Of a DNA stretch of 54,327 nt, positions 1-8,827 are shown piece by piece. Every line of letters begins with the position of its first letter. Positions within the stretch are counted from its first letter, which is position 1. This DNA comes from Woeseiaceae bacterium. GTDB lineage: Bacteria; Pseudomonadota; Gammaproteobacteria; Steroidobacterales; Woeseiaceae. The position numbers and the translations under genes are program-made. The notes below the pieces were generated by a model that saw only the letters and a list, made by a program, of their open reading frames with translations, did not search any database and was not told the origin of the DNA. Where the stretch lies: contig JASJBE010000054.1 of assembly GCA_030066655.1 (NCBI GenBank), positions 1 through 54,327 on the forward strand. Reading direction: 5' to 3'.

Positions 1-2862
1 GACATGACGCAGACGCTCATCGAGGTCAACAACGCGCTGAACCAGGTGCCCTCCTATCCCGAGAACGTCGACGAACCGCGCGTCTACGCCAACTCTTTCT
101 CGGCAAACTCGTTCATGTATTTCGGCATCTCGCCGCTGCCGGGCAACCCGCGCAATCTCGACATGGTCATGATGCGCGACTTCGTTGTCGACAACGTCCG
201 CACGCGCCTGTCCGGCGTACCCGGCGTATCGCAGGTCAACATCTCCGGCGGCGCCGAGCGACAGATCCGTATCCTCGTCGACCCGACGCGACTGGCCGAC
301 CGACAGCTGACGATCCTCGACCTGCGCAACGCGATCCGCGCGCGCAACCGTGACGTCTCCGGCGGCGAGCTGGACAGTGGCAAACGGCGTTACCTGCTGC
401 GAACGATCGGCCGCTTCGACTCGATCGAGTCGCTCGAAGACCTGATCGTCGATCGACGCGGTGACTCGCTGATTCGCCTGGGCGATGTCGCCGTCGTCGA
501 GCTCGATCACTCCGAGATCCAGGGCTATGCCTTTTTTAACGGCGAGCCCATCCTGTTTATGTCGGTCAATCGCGAAGCCGGCTCGAACGTCATCGACATC
601 AAGTACGGGATGCTGGACGCCGTCGAGCGGGTGAACCGGGAGGTGCTGGAGCCTAACGGCATGCAGATTCGCCTGATGGCCGAGGATGCCGGCTACGTCG
701 AGGCGTCGATCAGGAACGTCTGGCTGAACCTGTCGCTGGGTGCGCTGTTCGCGACGGCGGTCATGTACCTGTTTTTGCGCTCGGGTCGCGCGACGGCGGT
801 CGGCGTGATCGGCATCCCGATCTGTACGATCGCCGCGTTCATCGGGCTGCTCGCGATGGGACGCACAATCAACGTCATCTCGCTGGCCGGCGTCGCGTTC
901 GCGATCGGCATGACGCTCGACAACAGTATCGTCGTCATCGAAAGTATCGAGCTGAAACGCCGTCAGGGGCTGGACCGTTTCCGTGCCGCCGTCGAAGGCG
1001 TGAGAAGTGTCTGGACGGCCGTACTGGCATCGACGCTGACGACAATCCTCGTGTTCCTGCCGATCCTGTTTATCGCCGAGGAAGCCGGACAGCTCTACTC
1101 CGACGTCGCGATCGCGATCTCGGCGTCTATCCTCGCGTCGATGCTGGTCGCCATCACACTGATCCCGACGGCCAGTGCGCGGCTCTCTTTCGGCACCGAA
1201 AACAGCAAACGGACCAGCAACGCGTTCGGCGAGCGGCTGCTGGTCCGGATTGACGGCCTGATCGCGACGCCAAGGCAACGACGAACGACGATCGCGACGA
1301 CGCTGGCGATCTGTGCCGCCGTCATCCTGTTGCTGACGCCGCCCGCCGAGTACCTGCCGGAGGGCGAGGAAGCTAAGACATTTGCATCGATGAGCGCGCC
1401 GCCCGGGTACAACATCGAGACGATGCAGGAAATCGGCCTCGAGGTGCAGGACTATTTCCTGCAGTTCGTCGGCGACGATCCGGACCGTTTTGATCGCGGC
1501 GAGGCACCGGTACCGGCGATCAAGTACCTGAACACGCGGATCTCGGCGGGGGGCTTCCGCATCATCTCGGAGCCGATCCGGCGGTCGGACATCGACGAGC
1601 TGATGGACGCGATCACGGAACGCTACCGGCAGTACCCGGGCATGCGCGCGTTCGCCGCGCGCGGCTCGATCATTTCGAGCAACGACGGCGGCACGCGCAG
1701 CATCAATCTCGATGTCTCGGGCCCGAGCCTCGGTGTCATCTATGACGCGGCACTGGCCACGGTGCGGCGCGCCGAAGAGGTGTTTGGCAACCCGCGCATT
1801 CAGTCCAGCCCGTCATCGCTGGCGCTGTCGCAGCCGCTGCTCGAGGTTCGGCCCGACTGGGCGCGCGCCGCAGAGCTCGGGCTTGCCGCCGGCGACATGG
1901 GCTACACGATCGCCGCGCTGACCGACGGCGCCTTCGTCGACGAGTACTTCGAGTCCGATGACAAGATCGACATCTACCTGTACGGAACGTCCGGCGGCCG
2001 GGCCGATGTCGACAGTCTGGGCGGCATGCCCATCTACACGCCGCAGGGCAGCATCCTGCCGCTGAGCGCGATCGCATCGATCCACGAGACGGTCGACACG
2101 AACTCGATTCGACGCATCAACGGCCAACGAACGGTGACGCTCAACATCATCCCGCCCGCCGACGTCCCCCTCGAGCGAGGCGTGGAGATCGTCCGCAACG
2201 ACGTCGTTGCCTACATGCGCGACAGCGGGGCGTATCCGGCTACCGTCAATATCGACATCTCGGGCGCGAGCGACCAGCTCGACGCGACGAAAGCCGCGCT
2301 TGCCGCGAACCTGCCCGTCGCGCTGATCATCGTCTACCTGCTGCTGGTCGCGATCTTCAAGCACTGGGGCTATCCGCTCTTGATCATGACGACGATCCCG
2401 CTCGGCATCGCCGGCGGTATTGTCGGCCTGGCGTTGCTGAACCTCGTCGGCGGCGCGCTGGCGTGGATGGGTCTCGGCGGACTGCACCAGCCCTTCGACA
2501 TGATCTCGATGCTGGGTTTCCTGATCCTGATGGGCACCGTCGTCAACAACCCGATCCTGATCGTCGACCGCGCGATGCAGCGCATGCGAGACCACGGAGC
2601 TTCGGCGATCGACGCCGTCCGCGACGCCGTCGCGTCACGCTTAAGACCGATCGCGATGTCGACACTGACGACCATCTGCGGCCTGTCGCCGCTGGTTTTC
2701 ATCCCGGGCGCCGGCACGGAGCTCTATCGCGGCGTCGGGGCGATTGTCCTGTTCGGTATTCTCGGCGCGGCGATCGTTTCACTGACGATGCTGCCCGCGC
2801 TGACCATCTCGGTGCTGCAGTGGAACGAGGGCAGAAAGGGCGCGCTGGCAAAAGCGATATAA
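1..2862 (+). CDS. RND-superfamily efflux permease (5' truncated)
   Basis: Inner-membrane proton-driven efflux pump subunit of the AcrB/CusA-like RND superfamily; such pumps work with a periplasmic adaptor and an outer-membrane channel, neither of which is in the window. The reading frame is open from base 1, so the gene starts upstream. About 950 residues are present against roughly 1030-1050 usual, so only about the first 90 are missing. The periplasmic porter region comes first, then a TM block with the TM4-type motif GMTLDNSIVVIES, which keeps the proton-relay Asp seen in the family. A second porter domain follows, and the C-terminal TM block contains MGTVVNNPILIVDRAMQR and SRLRPIAMSTLTTICGLSPL. 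The substrate cannot be read from sequence. The ATG at base 4 is not the real start. A hairpin-forming repeat follows the stop by about 12 bases and may act as terminator. Confidence 0.93.
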   Translation, partial: DMTQTLIEVNNALNQVPSYPENVDEPRVYANSFSANSFMYFGISPLPGNPRNLDMVMMRDFVVDNVRTRLSGVPGVSQVNISGGAERQIRILVDPTRLADRQLTILDLRNAIRARNRDVSGGELDSGKRRYLLRTIGRFDSIESLEDLIVDRRGDSLIRLGDVAVVELDHSEIQGYAFFNGEPILFMSVNREAGSNVIDIKYGMLDAVERVNREVLEPNGMQIRLMAEDAGYVEASIRNVWLNLSLGALFATAVMYLFLRSGRATAVGVIGIPICTIAAFIGLLAMGRTINVISLAGVAFAIGMTLDNSIVVIESIELKRRQGLDRFRAAVEGVRSVWTAVLASTLTTILVFLPILFIAEEAGQLYSDVAIAISASILASMLVAITLIPTASARLSFGTENSKRTSNAFGERLLVRIDGLIATPRQRRTTIATTLAICAAVILLLTPPAEYLPEGEEAKTFASMSAPPGYNIETMQEIGLEVQDYFLQFVGDDPDRFDRGEAPVPAIKYLNTRISAGGFRIISEPIRRSDIDELMDAITERYRQYPGMRAFAARGSIISSNDGGTRSINLDVSGPSLGVIYDAALATVRRAEEVFGNPRIQSSPSSLALSQPLLEVRPDWARAAELGLAAGDMGYTIAALTDGAFVDEYFESDDKIDIYLYGTSGGRADVDSLGGMPIYTPQGSILPLSAIASIHETVDTNSIRRINGQRTVTLNIIPPADVPLERGVEIVRNDVVAYMRDSGAYPATVNIDISGASDQLDATKAALAANLPVALIIVYLLLVAIFKHWGYPLLIMTTIPLGIAGGIVGLALLNLVGGALAWMGLGGLHQPFDMISMLGFLILMGTVVNNPILIVDRAMQRMRDHGASAIDAVRDAVASRLRPIAMSTLTTICGLSPLVFIPGAGTELYRGVGAIVLFGILGAAIVSLTMLPALTISVLQWNEGRKGALAKAI

Positions 2863-2874
2863 ACGGGTATAAAC

Positions 2875-2952
2875 GGGGACATTCTGCTTTTTGGTCGAAA
2901 AGCAGAATGTCTCCATTCACGGCACTTTTCGACCAAAAAGCAGAATGTCCCC
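2875..2952. repeat. 28-bp perfect inverted repeat with nested hairpin
   Basis: Arms 2875-2902 and 2925-2952 are exact reverse complements. The left part also folds on itself: 2875-2891 (GGGGACATTCTGCTTTT) pairs with the following AAAAGCAGAATGTCTCC with one mismatch around TGGTCG. It lies between the RND stop and the next promoter. The layout (GGGG-headed arm, AT-rich inner part, short loop) parallels the GGGGTCGAACCGAATT elements near 35-42 kb although the sequence differs. It could be a REP-like element and could also terminate transcription; neither role is shown. Confidence 0.8.
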
Positions 2953-3043
2953 ATTTCGCCATTTCGCACGGTGGAACCTTAGGCTGATCCAATGCATCTA
3001 ACGGGGTAACCTAAGCCCCTTCGGAAATCGTAAGAGCCGCACA

Positions 3044-5227
3044 ATGCCCCTAGCCGCCGAACTCAGGCGCCGCAATGTCTTCCGTGTCGCAGCCGCCTAC
3101 CTGATCGTGGGCTGGCTGCTGACCGAAGTACTGACGACGATTCTGCCGGAGCTCGGCGCGCCTGAGTGGTCCGAGAAGGCGGTCATCTACGTCTTCGTGC
3201 TCGGCTTTTTCGCCGCGGTCATACTGGCGTGGTTCTTCGAGCTCACGCCGGAAGGCATCAAGCGCGACGAGGACGTTGCCGGCGACGCGGGTGAAAGAAA
3301 GCAAAGGCATCGGCTGGTCAACTATGTGACGCTGGCCGGCATCGCGCTGATGATCGTCTTCGTCGCCCTGTTCAGCGCACAGCAGGTGGGTGAAGACGCA
3401 GCCACCACATCGGTGGCCGTGCTGCCGTTCGTCAACATGTCGAACGATGCAGACAACGAATATTTCTCCGACGGTCTGACCGAGACCTTACTGCATATGC
3501 TCGCGCAGATCCCGGACCTGAAGGTCGCCGCGCGGACCTCCAGTTTCGCGTTCAAGGGCCAGAACATGAGCGTGCGGGAGATCGCGGACGCGCTGGGGGT
3601 CGCCTACGTTCTCGAAGGTAGCGTCCAACGGGCCGGGGACCGGGTCCGGGTCACGGCGCAGCTCATTAACGCCAGCGACGAATCGCACGTCTGGTCAAAC
3701 GTCTACGAACGCGAGATCGACGACATTTTCGGCATACAGGACGAGATAGCAAAACGTGTCGGATCCGCGCTGTCCGAGTCGCTGCTGGGCACGGACGCGG
3801 CGCTAAGCGGAGGCGTCCAGACCCTGGACCCGGACGCGTACGACCTCTACCTGCGCGCGCGTAAGGAGCGCCTGACTTTCTCATACGGCGGTCTGAAGGT
3901 CGCGGAGGACCTGCTCAAGGGTGCGCTGCTCATCGATCCGGACTTTGTCGAGGCAAAGACCGAGCTGGCCACAAGCTATATCAGTCAGTGGGAAACCGGC
4001 CTGATGGAGGCCCCGGAAGCGATCTCGCAGGTCAGCGCCATTGCGGACCAGGTACTCTCGGAGCATCCCGACAACGTCGTCGCACGCGCGGCGAAAGTCT
4101 ATGTCGAGGCCGTGTCGCAATCCATGCAGGGCGACTTCCGATCCATGCCTGACGCGACCAGGGAGCTCGAGTCACTGGTAGCCGACGAACCGGAGAACTT
4201 CCAGGTGCGCCTGTTGCTGGTTCGCGCCTACGTGAACACGCTGCAGGACTTCAACGCTCTGTCGGTGCTCGAGGCGGCACTGGAGCAGGATCCGTTCAAT
4301 CCACAGATCAACTACGAACTGGGCACCCTGTATTTTCGATTGGATCGCCCCGAAGCGGCGCGCATCGTTTTGGAAAAGTCGCTCGAGATCGAACCCATGC
4401 AACCGAACGCTCGTGTGCAGCTCGCGCACATCGATCGCGTTCAGGGGGATGGTGTCGGCTTCGTCAAGAACTTCCTGACGGCCATAGAGCTCGATCCGCG
4501 CGACCAGGAACTCCCGGGGACGCTGGCCCAGTTCCTGTACCAGATCGAGCTACTCGAAGAAGCTGACGATTTCAGGCGGCGTGTGCTGAACCTCGCTCCA
4601 ACCAGTGCGATGGCCTACCGCCTCGAGCTGCTGCGGGCGATGGGCAACGCCAACCCCGCAGCGGCGGAAGCCTCAGCGCGCCGAGCGATCGAGAATCGTG
4701 TCTATGACCGAATGTACGCCTTTCACGGTGCCGTCGAGTACCTGCTGCGTGCGGCGATCGCCAGCGACACGGTGGATGCGGAACTCGCCTGGCTGGACGA
4801 GCAATTGCCGTCGATACTGGACGTCGATGCCGAGACGGTTCCGGGTCATTTCCGGGCAGCGCAGGGTATTGCCCTCGACGCCTGGTACGTCAGTCTGCCG
4901 CTGGACGAAACACGTAGGCGCCTTGACGTCCTCATCCAAGCCGGTCAGTCCATGGGCTTCGATCCCACCGAAAACCCGATGACGCACTTGCGGATCCTCG
5001 CGATTCGCGGCGAGATACAGGAGGCGATTCGTGTGGCGCTGGACGGTGTCTTTTCCCGTTCTGTAACAACGAGCCTCGGTTGGAGAGAGACCTTCGCTAC
5101 GCCCATGTTTTCCGAGATCGTCGCCGACCCCCGCGTGCAGGTCGCGATGCAGCAATGGGAGCAGGAAGAAGCCGCTATTCGTAGCAACGTGTCCGCTTAC
5201 CTGCAGGATATCGCGGGCGCGTCCTAG
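3044..5227 (+). CDS. Membrane-anchored TolB-N/FlgO-like and TPR protein
   Basis: Protein of 727 residues. The N-terminus (MPLAAELRRRNVFRVAAAYL) leads into about three membrane helices near residues 13-33, 47-66 and 93-112. Residues about 120-240 form a domain like the TolB N-terminal/FlgO region, with the typical opening SVAVLPFVNMSNDADNEYFS and the later YVLEGSVQRAGDRVRVTAQL. From about 265 to 600 there are tetratricopeptide-like helical repeats. This architecture is common in Woeseiaceae-type and related gammaproteobacteria, often with an N-terminal DNA-binding or cyclase domain in place of the helices; neither is present here. It probably acts as a membrane scaffold or sensor, but its partners are unknown. 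No operon partner is evident; the next gene starts 80 bases downstream. Confidence 0.8.
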   Translation: MPLAAELRRRNVFRVAAAYLIVGWLLTEVLTTILPELGAPEWSEKAVIYVFVLGFFAAVILAWFFELTPEGIKRDEDVAGDAGERKQRHRLVNYVTLAGIALMIVFVALFSAQQVGEDAATTSVAVLPFVNMSNDADNEYFSDGLTETLLHMLAQIPDLKVAARTSSFAFKGQNMSVREIADALGVAYVLEGSVQRAGDRVRVTAQLINASDESHVWSNVYEREIDDIFGIQDEIAKRVGSALSESLLGTDAALSGGVQTLDPDAYDLYLRARKERLTFSYGGLKVAEDLLKGALLIDPDFVEAKTELATSYISQWETGLMEAPEAISQVSAIADQVLSEHPDNVVARAAKVYVEAVSQSMQGDFRSMPDATRELESLVADEPENFQVRLLLVRAYVNTLQDFNALSVLEAALEQDPFNPQINYELGTLYFRLDRPEAARIVLEKSLEIEPMQPNARVQLAHIDRVQGDGVGFVKNFLTAIELDPRDQELPGTLAQFLYQIELLEEADDFRRRVLNLAPTSAMAYRLELLRAMGNANPAAAEASARRAIENRVYDRMYAFHGAVEYLLRAAIASDTVDAELAWLDEQLPSILDVDAETVPGHFRAAQGIALDAWYVSLPLDETRRRLDVLIQAGQSMGFDPTENPMTHLRILAIRGEIQEAIRVALDGVFSRSVTTSLGWRETFATPMFSEIVADPRVQVAMQQWEQEEAAIRSNVSAYLQDIAGAS

Positions 5228-5307
5228 CGACGGGTGAAGGCACCGTTGCCCACAGTGAAAACCAGACTTCGCTTCCTGCACTCGGGCACCGAATTAAAGG
5301 TCTTGCA

Positions 5308-5844
5308 TTGAGTTCCGAACAGCCCTCCAAAACGCGCTGGGTCAGGTTTCGCTCGTTCTTTCTGAATGCTGCGCTAATGATCGGCGTCTTTGTGGCCGCC
5401 TCTGCATGGCAGTCGCGCAACATGCTGCCCGCGGATGATGCGGCAGCACCCGAGCTTCGTGCCTTCACGTTGGCCGGTTCGACCTACGATCTGAGTGTGA
5501 GCGCCGGACGCCCCGCTCTGGTCTATTTCTTTGCGCCGTGGTGCAAAATCTGCGGCGCCAGCGCCGATAACCTCAAGCGCCTGCGACGCTGGCGGGACGC
5601 AGAGTCGTTCGAGATTGTCGCGGTCGCGCTGGACTGGAGCAGCGCAGAGGAAGTCCGTACGTATGTGGAGCGTCACGAACTCGGCGTGCCGGTGTTGCTC
5701 GGACACGCAGGGATTCGGGAGGCGTGGCAGATTTACGCGTACCCGTCCTATTACGTGCTCGACGCTCGGCACCGCATCGCGCGCCGCGATATCGGCTACA
5801 GTAGCCAATTCGGGCTGTGGTGGCGGGCCTTTACTGTGAAGTGA
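5308..5844 (+). CDS. Membrane-anchored thioredoxin-like protein (ScsD/TlpA type)
   Basis: Periplasm-facing thiol-disulfide oxidoreductase of 178 residues. A positively charged N-terminus is followed by one hydrophobic helix at about residues 16-32, a likely uncleaved anchor. The thioredoxin fold follows, with the active-site motif FAPWCKIC (CxxC) near residues 74-81 and a later cis-Pro-like YAYPSYYVLD segment. Length and layout fit ScsD/TlpA-like proteins that reduce or isomerise disulfides. The start is TTG at 5308; no ATG lies in frame before the membrane helix. The last two codons end at 5844, and the next gene follows within 5-40 bases, so the two may be cotranscribed. The substrate is unknown. 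Confidence 0.8.
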   Translation: MSSEQPSKTRWVRFRSFFLNAALMIGVFVAASAWQSRNMLPADDAAAPELRAFTLAGSTYDLSVSAGRPALVYFFAPWCKICGASADNLKRLRRWRDAESFEIVAVALDWSSAEEVRTYVERHELGVPVLLGHAGIREAWQIYAYPSYYVLDARHRIARRDIGYSSQFGLWWRAFTVK

Positions 5845-5884
5845 TGGCGTGGCGATCCGGAAGACGCGAGGCAGTGCTCAAGAC

Positions 5885-6766
5885 ATGACCATGAAGATGC
5901 AGCTCCGCATAGGCGGCGTTCCCGAGCACTTCAACCTGCCCTGGCAGCAGGCGATCGACGCACGTGCTTTCGACGAGCTCGGCATCGAGGTCCTTTTCAG
6001 CGACTATCCGGGCGGTACGGGCGCCATGGCGGCGGCGCTGGCGGCAAACGAGCTCGACGCCGCCCTGCTGCTCACCGAGGGGGCCGTCGCCGACATCCTG
6101 AGCGGCAGCGATAATCGACTGGTCAGTGTCTACGTCGATTCACCGCTGATCTGGGGCATCCACGTCTCGGCAGGCAGCGACATCCGTGACGCGAGCGAAA
6201 TCGCGGGTAAGCGCTACGCGATCAGCCGTTACGGATCGGGTTCGCACCTGATCGCGATCGTCGATGCGGCCGAACGAGGATTCTCGACGACCGATATGGC
6301 GTTCGAGACGGTCGGGACCGTCGATGGCGCCCGCAAGGCGCTCGGAGAAGGCACCGCCGACGTGTTCCTGTGGGAGAAACACATGACCCAGCCGCTCGTC
6401 GATGCCGGAGAGTTTCGCCGAGTCGGCGAGCGGGCCGTGCCGTGGCCGGCCTTCGTCGTGTCGGTGCGCCGCGATTACCTTGCCGAGCATTCCGCCGCGC
6501 TTGGCGTCGTGCTCGGTATCGTTCGCAGCTTTGCCAGGCAACTGAAGCAGGGCAAGGACTCTGCGCTGCTGATCAGTCAGACCTATGACATCGCCATGGC
6601 CGATGCTGAGTCATGGCTCGAACACGTACAGTGGAGCAAAAACACGGATTGCCCGGATGATGCGCTGATTAGAGTCGTCGATGCGCTACGGGCGCAGGGT
6701 GTTACCGAAGACGCAGGGCCGAACGCGATCGAGCGGATCTGGCAACCACTGGATACCGATCAGTGA
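5885..6766 (+). CDS. Periplasmic-binding-protein-fold protein without signal peptide (Ca3427-like)
   Basis: A 293-residue type 2 periplasmic-binding-protein fold related to NMT1/SsuA substrate-binding proteins. It opens directly with the domain (MKMQLRIGGVPEHFNLPWQQ) and has no hydrophobic leader, so it is probably cytoplasmic, like the Ca3427-like group. Conserved pieces include SDYPGGTGAMAAAL near residue 40 and GKRYAISRYGSGSHLIAI near residue 112, as expected for a ligand cleft. GTG at 5849 would add 12 residues; ATG 5885 is preferred because the fold begins immediately after it. No ABC permease or ATPase lies nearby, which argues against a transporter role. The ligand is unknown. Confidence 0.75.
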   Translation: MTMKMQLRIGGVPEHFNLPWQQAIDARAFDELGIEVLFSDYPGGTGAMAAALAANELDAALLLTEGAVADILSGSDNRLVSVYVDSPLIWGIHVSAGSDIRDASEIAGKRYAISRYGSGSHLIAIVDAAERGFSTTDMAFETVGTVDGARKALGEGTADVFLWEKHMTQPLVDAGEFRRVGERAVPWPAFVVSVRRDYLAEHSAALGVVLGIVRSFARQLKQGKDSALLISQTYDIAMADAESWLEHVQWSKNTDCPDDALIRVVDALRAQGVTEDAGPNAIERIWQPLDTDQ

Positions 6767-6785
6767 GCGACACGGACAGCCCGCC

Positions 6786-7982
6786 CTAGAAATACCTCGC
6801 GATGCTGAGCTGCACATAGTCGTCCTTGTCGAGGAAGTACGTGGTGTCGCCTGGTTCTGCCCCGCTGAACGCCCTGACCCGCAGCTCCCCGAACCAGTTG
6901 TCGCCAAAGCGTCGTTCTGCCTCGATGTTCAGGAAAGACTCGTCCGTCTCAGTGTCATAGGAGAGACCCGCCAGCACGGCCGTGTCCTGCACGTCGTTGA
7001 AGGCCAGGCGCGTTGCTATGAACACATCGTTGTCGGCGATCGTCAGGGGCTCCAGCTCGCTTCGGCCATCGTACTGGTACTCGAGCAGCAAGCCGACGTC
7101 TGCTGACGACTCGGCGACCTGATACATCGTGTACTCGAAGCCTCCAACGGCTGCCGTAATACTCCCCGTTGCGCCGTCGCGTACGATCGCCTCTAGCTTC
7201 CACAGCCACGCGTCCTTCGTGTACTGCAGGTCGACTCCAAACTGCTCGACCTGATCGTAGACCGGCAACAACGCCGTTCCGTCGGTGGACGGCGTCAGGC
7301 GCGGCTCGCGGCTCGTGCCCGAGAAGGCGCTGAGTCCGATGTCGATGTCGCCAAGGTAGTGGCTGTAGCGCAACGCGAAATCCACATGCCGCTGTTTACT
7401 CGAGGATTCGTACAGCGCGTTATCGGCATCCACCGGTATCGGCGGGCGGAAGCCGCCATCCGTGCCCGCGAACGTCCTTTCCCTGAAGTATGGCAGCACG
7501 AAAGCCGTGATCTCGCCCCAGTCGCGCTGCAGCGTCAGGCTCACCATCGGCTGCCCAAGCTTGTCCTCACCATCGATGTCGCCGGCGAGGTCGGTCTGGT
7601 TGACGATGTCGACGAGGTGTACCGACTCGGTCACGCCCCAGAACACCGTGTTCGCGCCAACCAGTACTTCGTAGTCGTTGCCCTCGAACGCCCAGTAGGC
7701 TTCCTTCAGGTCGACGAGGTTGCGCTCGGTATCGGTCGTATCCCATCGCAGGTACGGGATAAACGCAGCACGCTGGTTGCCGGAATCGTTGTACCAGCGA
7801 ATCTCGGTCGTCGAGATAATCGACGGCTGCAACGCAGCGTCGTCCTGTCCGACCCACGCGGGGGTCTGCCAGAACGCACGCACCTGTGCCTCGAGATTGG
7901 CGGAGATGTCGACCTCCCCGCCGCGCGCGGGGGACAGGGAGAGAAGCGCGGCGAGGAGGCTGACAAAGACGGTGCGTTTCAT
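6786..7982 (-). CDS. Outer-membrane beta-barrel of MMPL operon
   Basis: A 398-residue exported protein with a clear signal peptide (MKRTVFVSLLAALLSLSPARGG) followed by alternating, aromatic-rich beta strands throughout and a C-terminal Phe (YVQLSIARYF), the usual barrel-assembly signal. It resembles DUF1302-like or porin-like outer-membrane proteins that accompany MMPL exporters. It is the last gene of the tetR-MMPL-LolA-like operon; its ATG lies 4 bases after the stop of the LolA-like gene, with a GAGG Shine-Dalgarno sequence, so translation is probably coupled. It likely provides the outer-membrane step or acceptor for whatever the exporter moves. The cargo (lipid, hopanoid or other hydrophobic compound) is inference from the operon type. 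Confidence 0.8.
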   Translation of the reverse strand: MKRTVFVSLLAALLSLSPARGGEVDISANLEAQVRAFWQTPAWVGQDDAALQPSIISTTEIRWYNDSGNQRAAFIPYLRWDTTDTERNLVDLKEAYWAFEGNDYEVLVGANTVFWGVTESVHLVDIVNQTDLAGDIDGEDKLGQPMVSLTLQRDWGEITAFVLPYFRERTFAGTDGGFRPPIPVDADNALYESSSKQRHVDFALRYSHYLGDIDIGLSAFSGTSREPRLTPSTDGTALLPVYDQVEQFGVDLQYTKDAWLWKLEAIVRDGATGSITAAVGGFEYTMYQVAESSADVGLLLEYQYDGRSELEPLTIADNDVFIATRLAFNDVQDTAVLAGLSYDTETDESFLNIEAERRFGDNWFGELRVRAFSGAEPGDTTYFLDKDDYVQLSIARYF

Positions 7983-7986
7983 CGAA

Positions 7987-8802
7987 TTACCTCAGGCGGC
8001 TCAGCCGACCCTTGACGAAATCATTCGCGGCGAGTCCCGTGTTGAACGTGTAGTCACCGTAGATCAGGTCGGTCTGCTTGTTGGTCTGGACGTTGCTCAT
8101 CGAGAGCTTGTGCGCACGCCAGACACCGTCGTAGTTACGATAGTCGGTGAGCTCGAGCACCTTCAGCAGGTCGCCGCGTCGATCGTAGAACTCCACCTTG
8201 CGCAGCTGGTAGTCAGTCTGGTCTACCCAGGAGACCTGTTTCGTGTAACCGGAGTTCTCGTAGCGCGGTGTGCGTTCGACGACGTCGCAGATAAATTTTC
8301 CGCATTGCTCTTCACGTACGTAGGTGTAATCGAACTTGTTGAGTTCGATCGCTGTGAAATCCTCGAACGCGAACTCCGATCCCACGAACGGGCCGGACTT
8401 GTTCGCCGAGCTGATGCGCTTCACACGCTTCAGTGCCGGCAGGTACAGCCACTGGTCGTCTGGGTCCAGGATCTTCGCGTGCGACAGCAGCGCCGTGCCT
8501 TCGATATCGCGCGGCGTGTCGAACACGACGAGGCTCTTGTCGCCAACCGACTCGTCGGGTTTCTCAAGTGTCGTAATCTTGAGCGAGCGCGACGACTCCT
8601 GGCCTGCGGCATTGCGCAGGACCATCGTCAATTCTACCTGGCTGTCACCGAAGCCCACGTCGGTGCGGTCCGAACGAGCCGCGATCTCGAAGCCACGCTC
8701 GATGTCGCTGTTGCCATGAGCGCTGTCGGCGAAGCTCACCAACAGCATGGCTGCGACGGCGGGCCAGATGATGTCCCTTATCTTGATACTGATCTGTTTC
8801 AT
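7987..8802 (-). CDS. LolA-like outer membrane lipoprotein-sorting family protein
   Basis: A 271-residue periplasmic protein of the LolA-like/COG2834 type. A signal peptide (MKQISIKIRDIIWPAVAAML...) ends near residue 30. The mature part carries the family's beta-rich half-barrel, with DPDDQWLYLPALKRVKRIS and the stretch SEFAFEDFTAIEL, both typical of homologues next to MMPL exporters. The start at 8802 is chosen over an upstream in-frame ATG at 8895 because it has an AGGAG ribosome site and begins exactly at the signal peptide; the longer form would overlap the exporter gene. It probably shuttles a hydrophobic molecule between the MMPL pump and the outer-membrane barrel encoded next. Confidence 0.82.
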   Translation of the reverse strand: MKQISIKIRDIIWPAVAAMLLVSFADSAHGNSDIERGFEIAARSDRTDVGFGDSQVELTMVLRNAAGQESSRSLKITTLEKPDESVGDKSLVVFDTPRDIEGTALLSHAKILDPDDQWLYLPALKRVKRISSANKSGPFVGSEFAFEDFTAIELNKFDYTYVREEQCGKFICDVVERTPRYENSGYTKQVSWVDQTDYQLRKVEFYDRRGDLLKVLELTDYRNYDGVWRAHKLSMSNVQTNKQTDLIYGDYTFNTGLAANDFVKGRLSRLR

Positions 8803-8827
8803 GGTACTAACTCCTAATTGAATCTTG

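Noticed and set aside
1813..2595. A 260-codon open frame on the minus strand inside the RND gene
   Set aside because: It is antisense to a clear RND permease, highly charged without domains, and results from GC-rich codon use.
7720..8817. A 365-codon open frame on the plus strand across the barrel and LolA-like genes
   Set aside because: It overlaps two supported genes on the other strand and has low-complexity, domain-free sequence.
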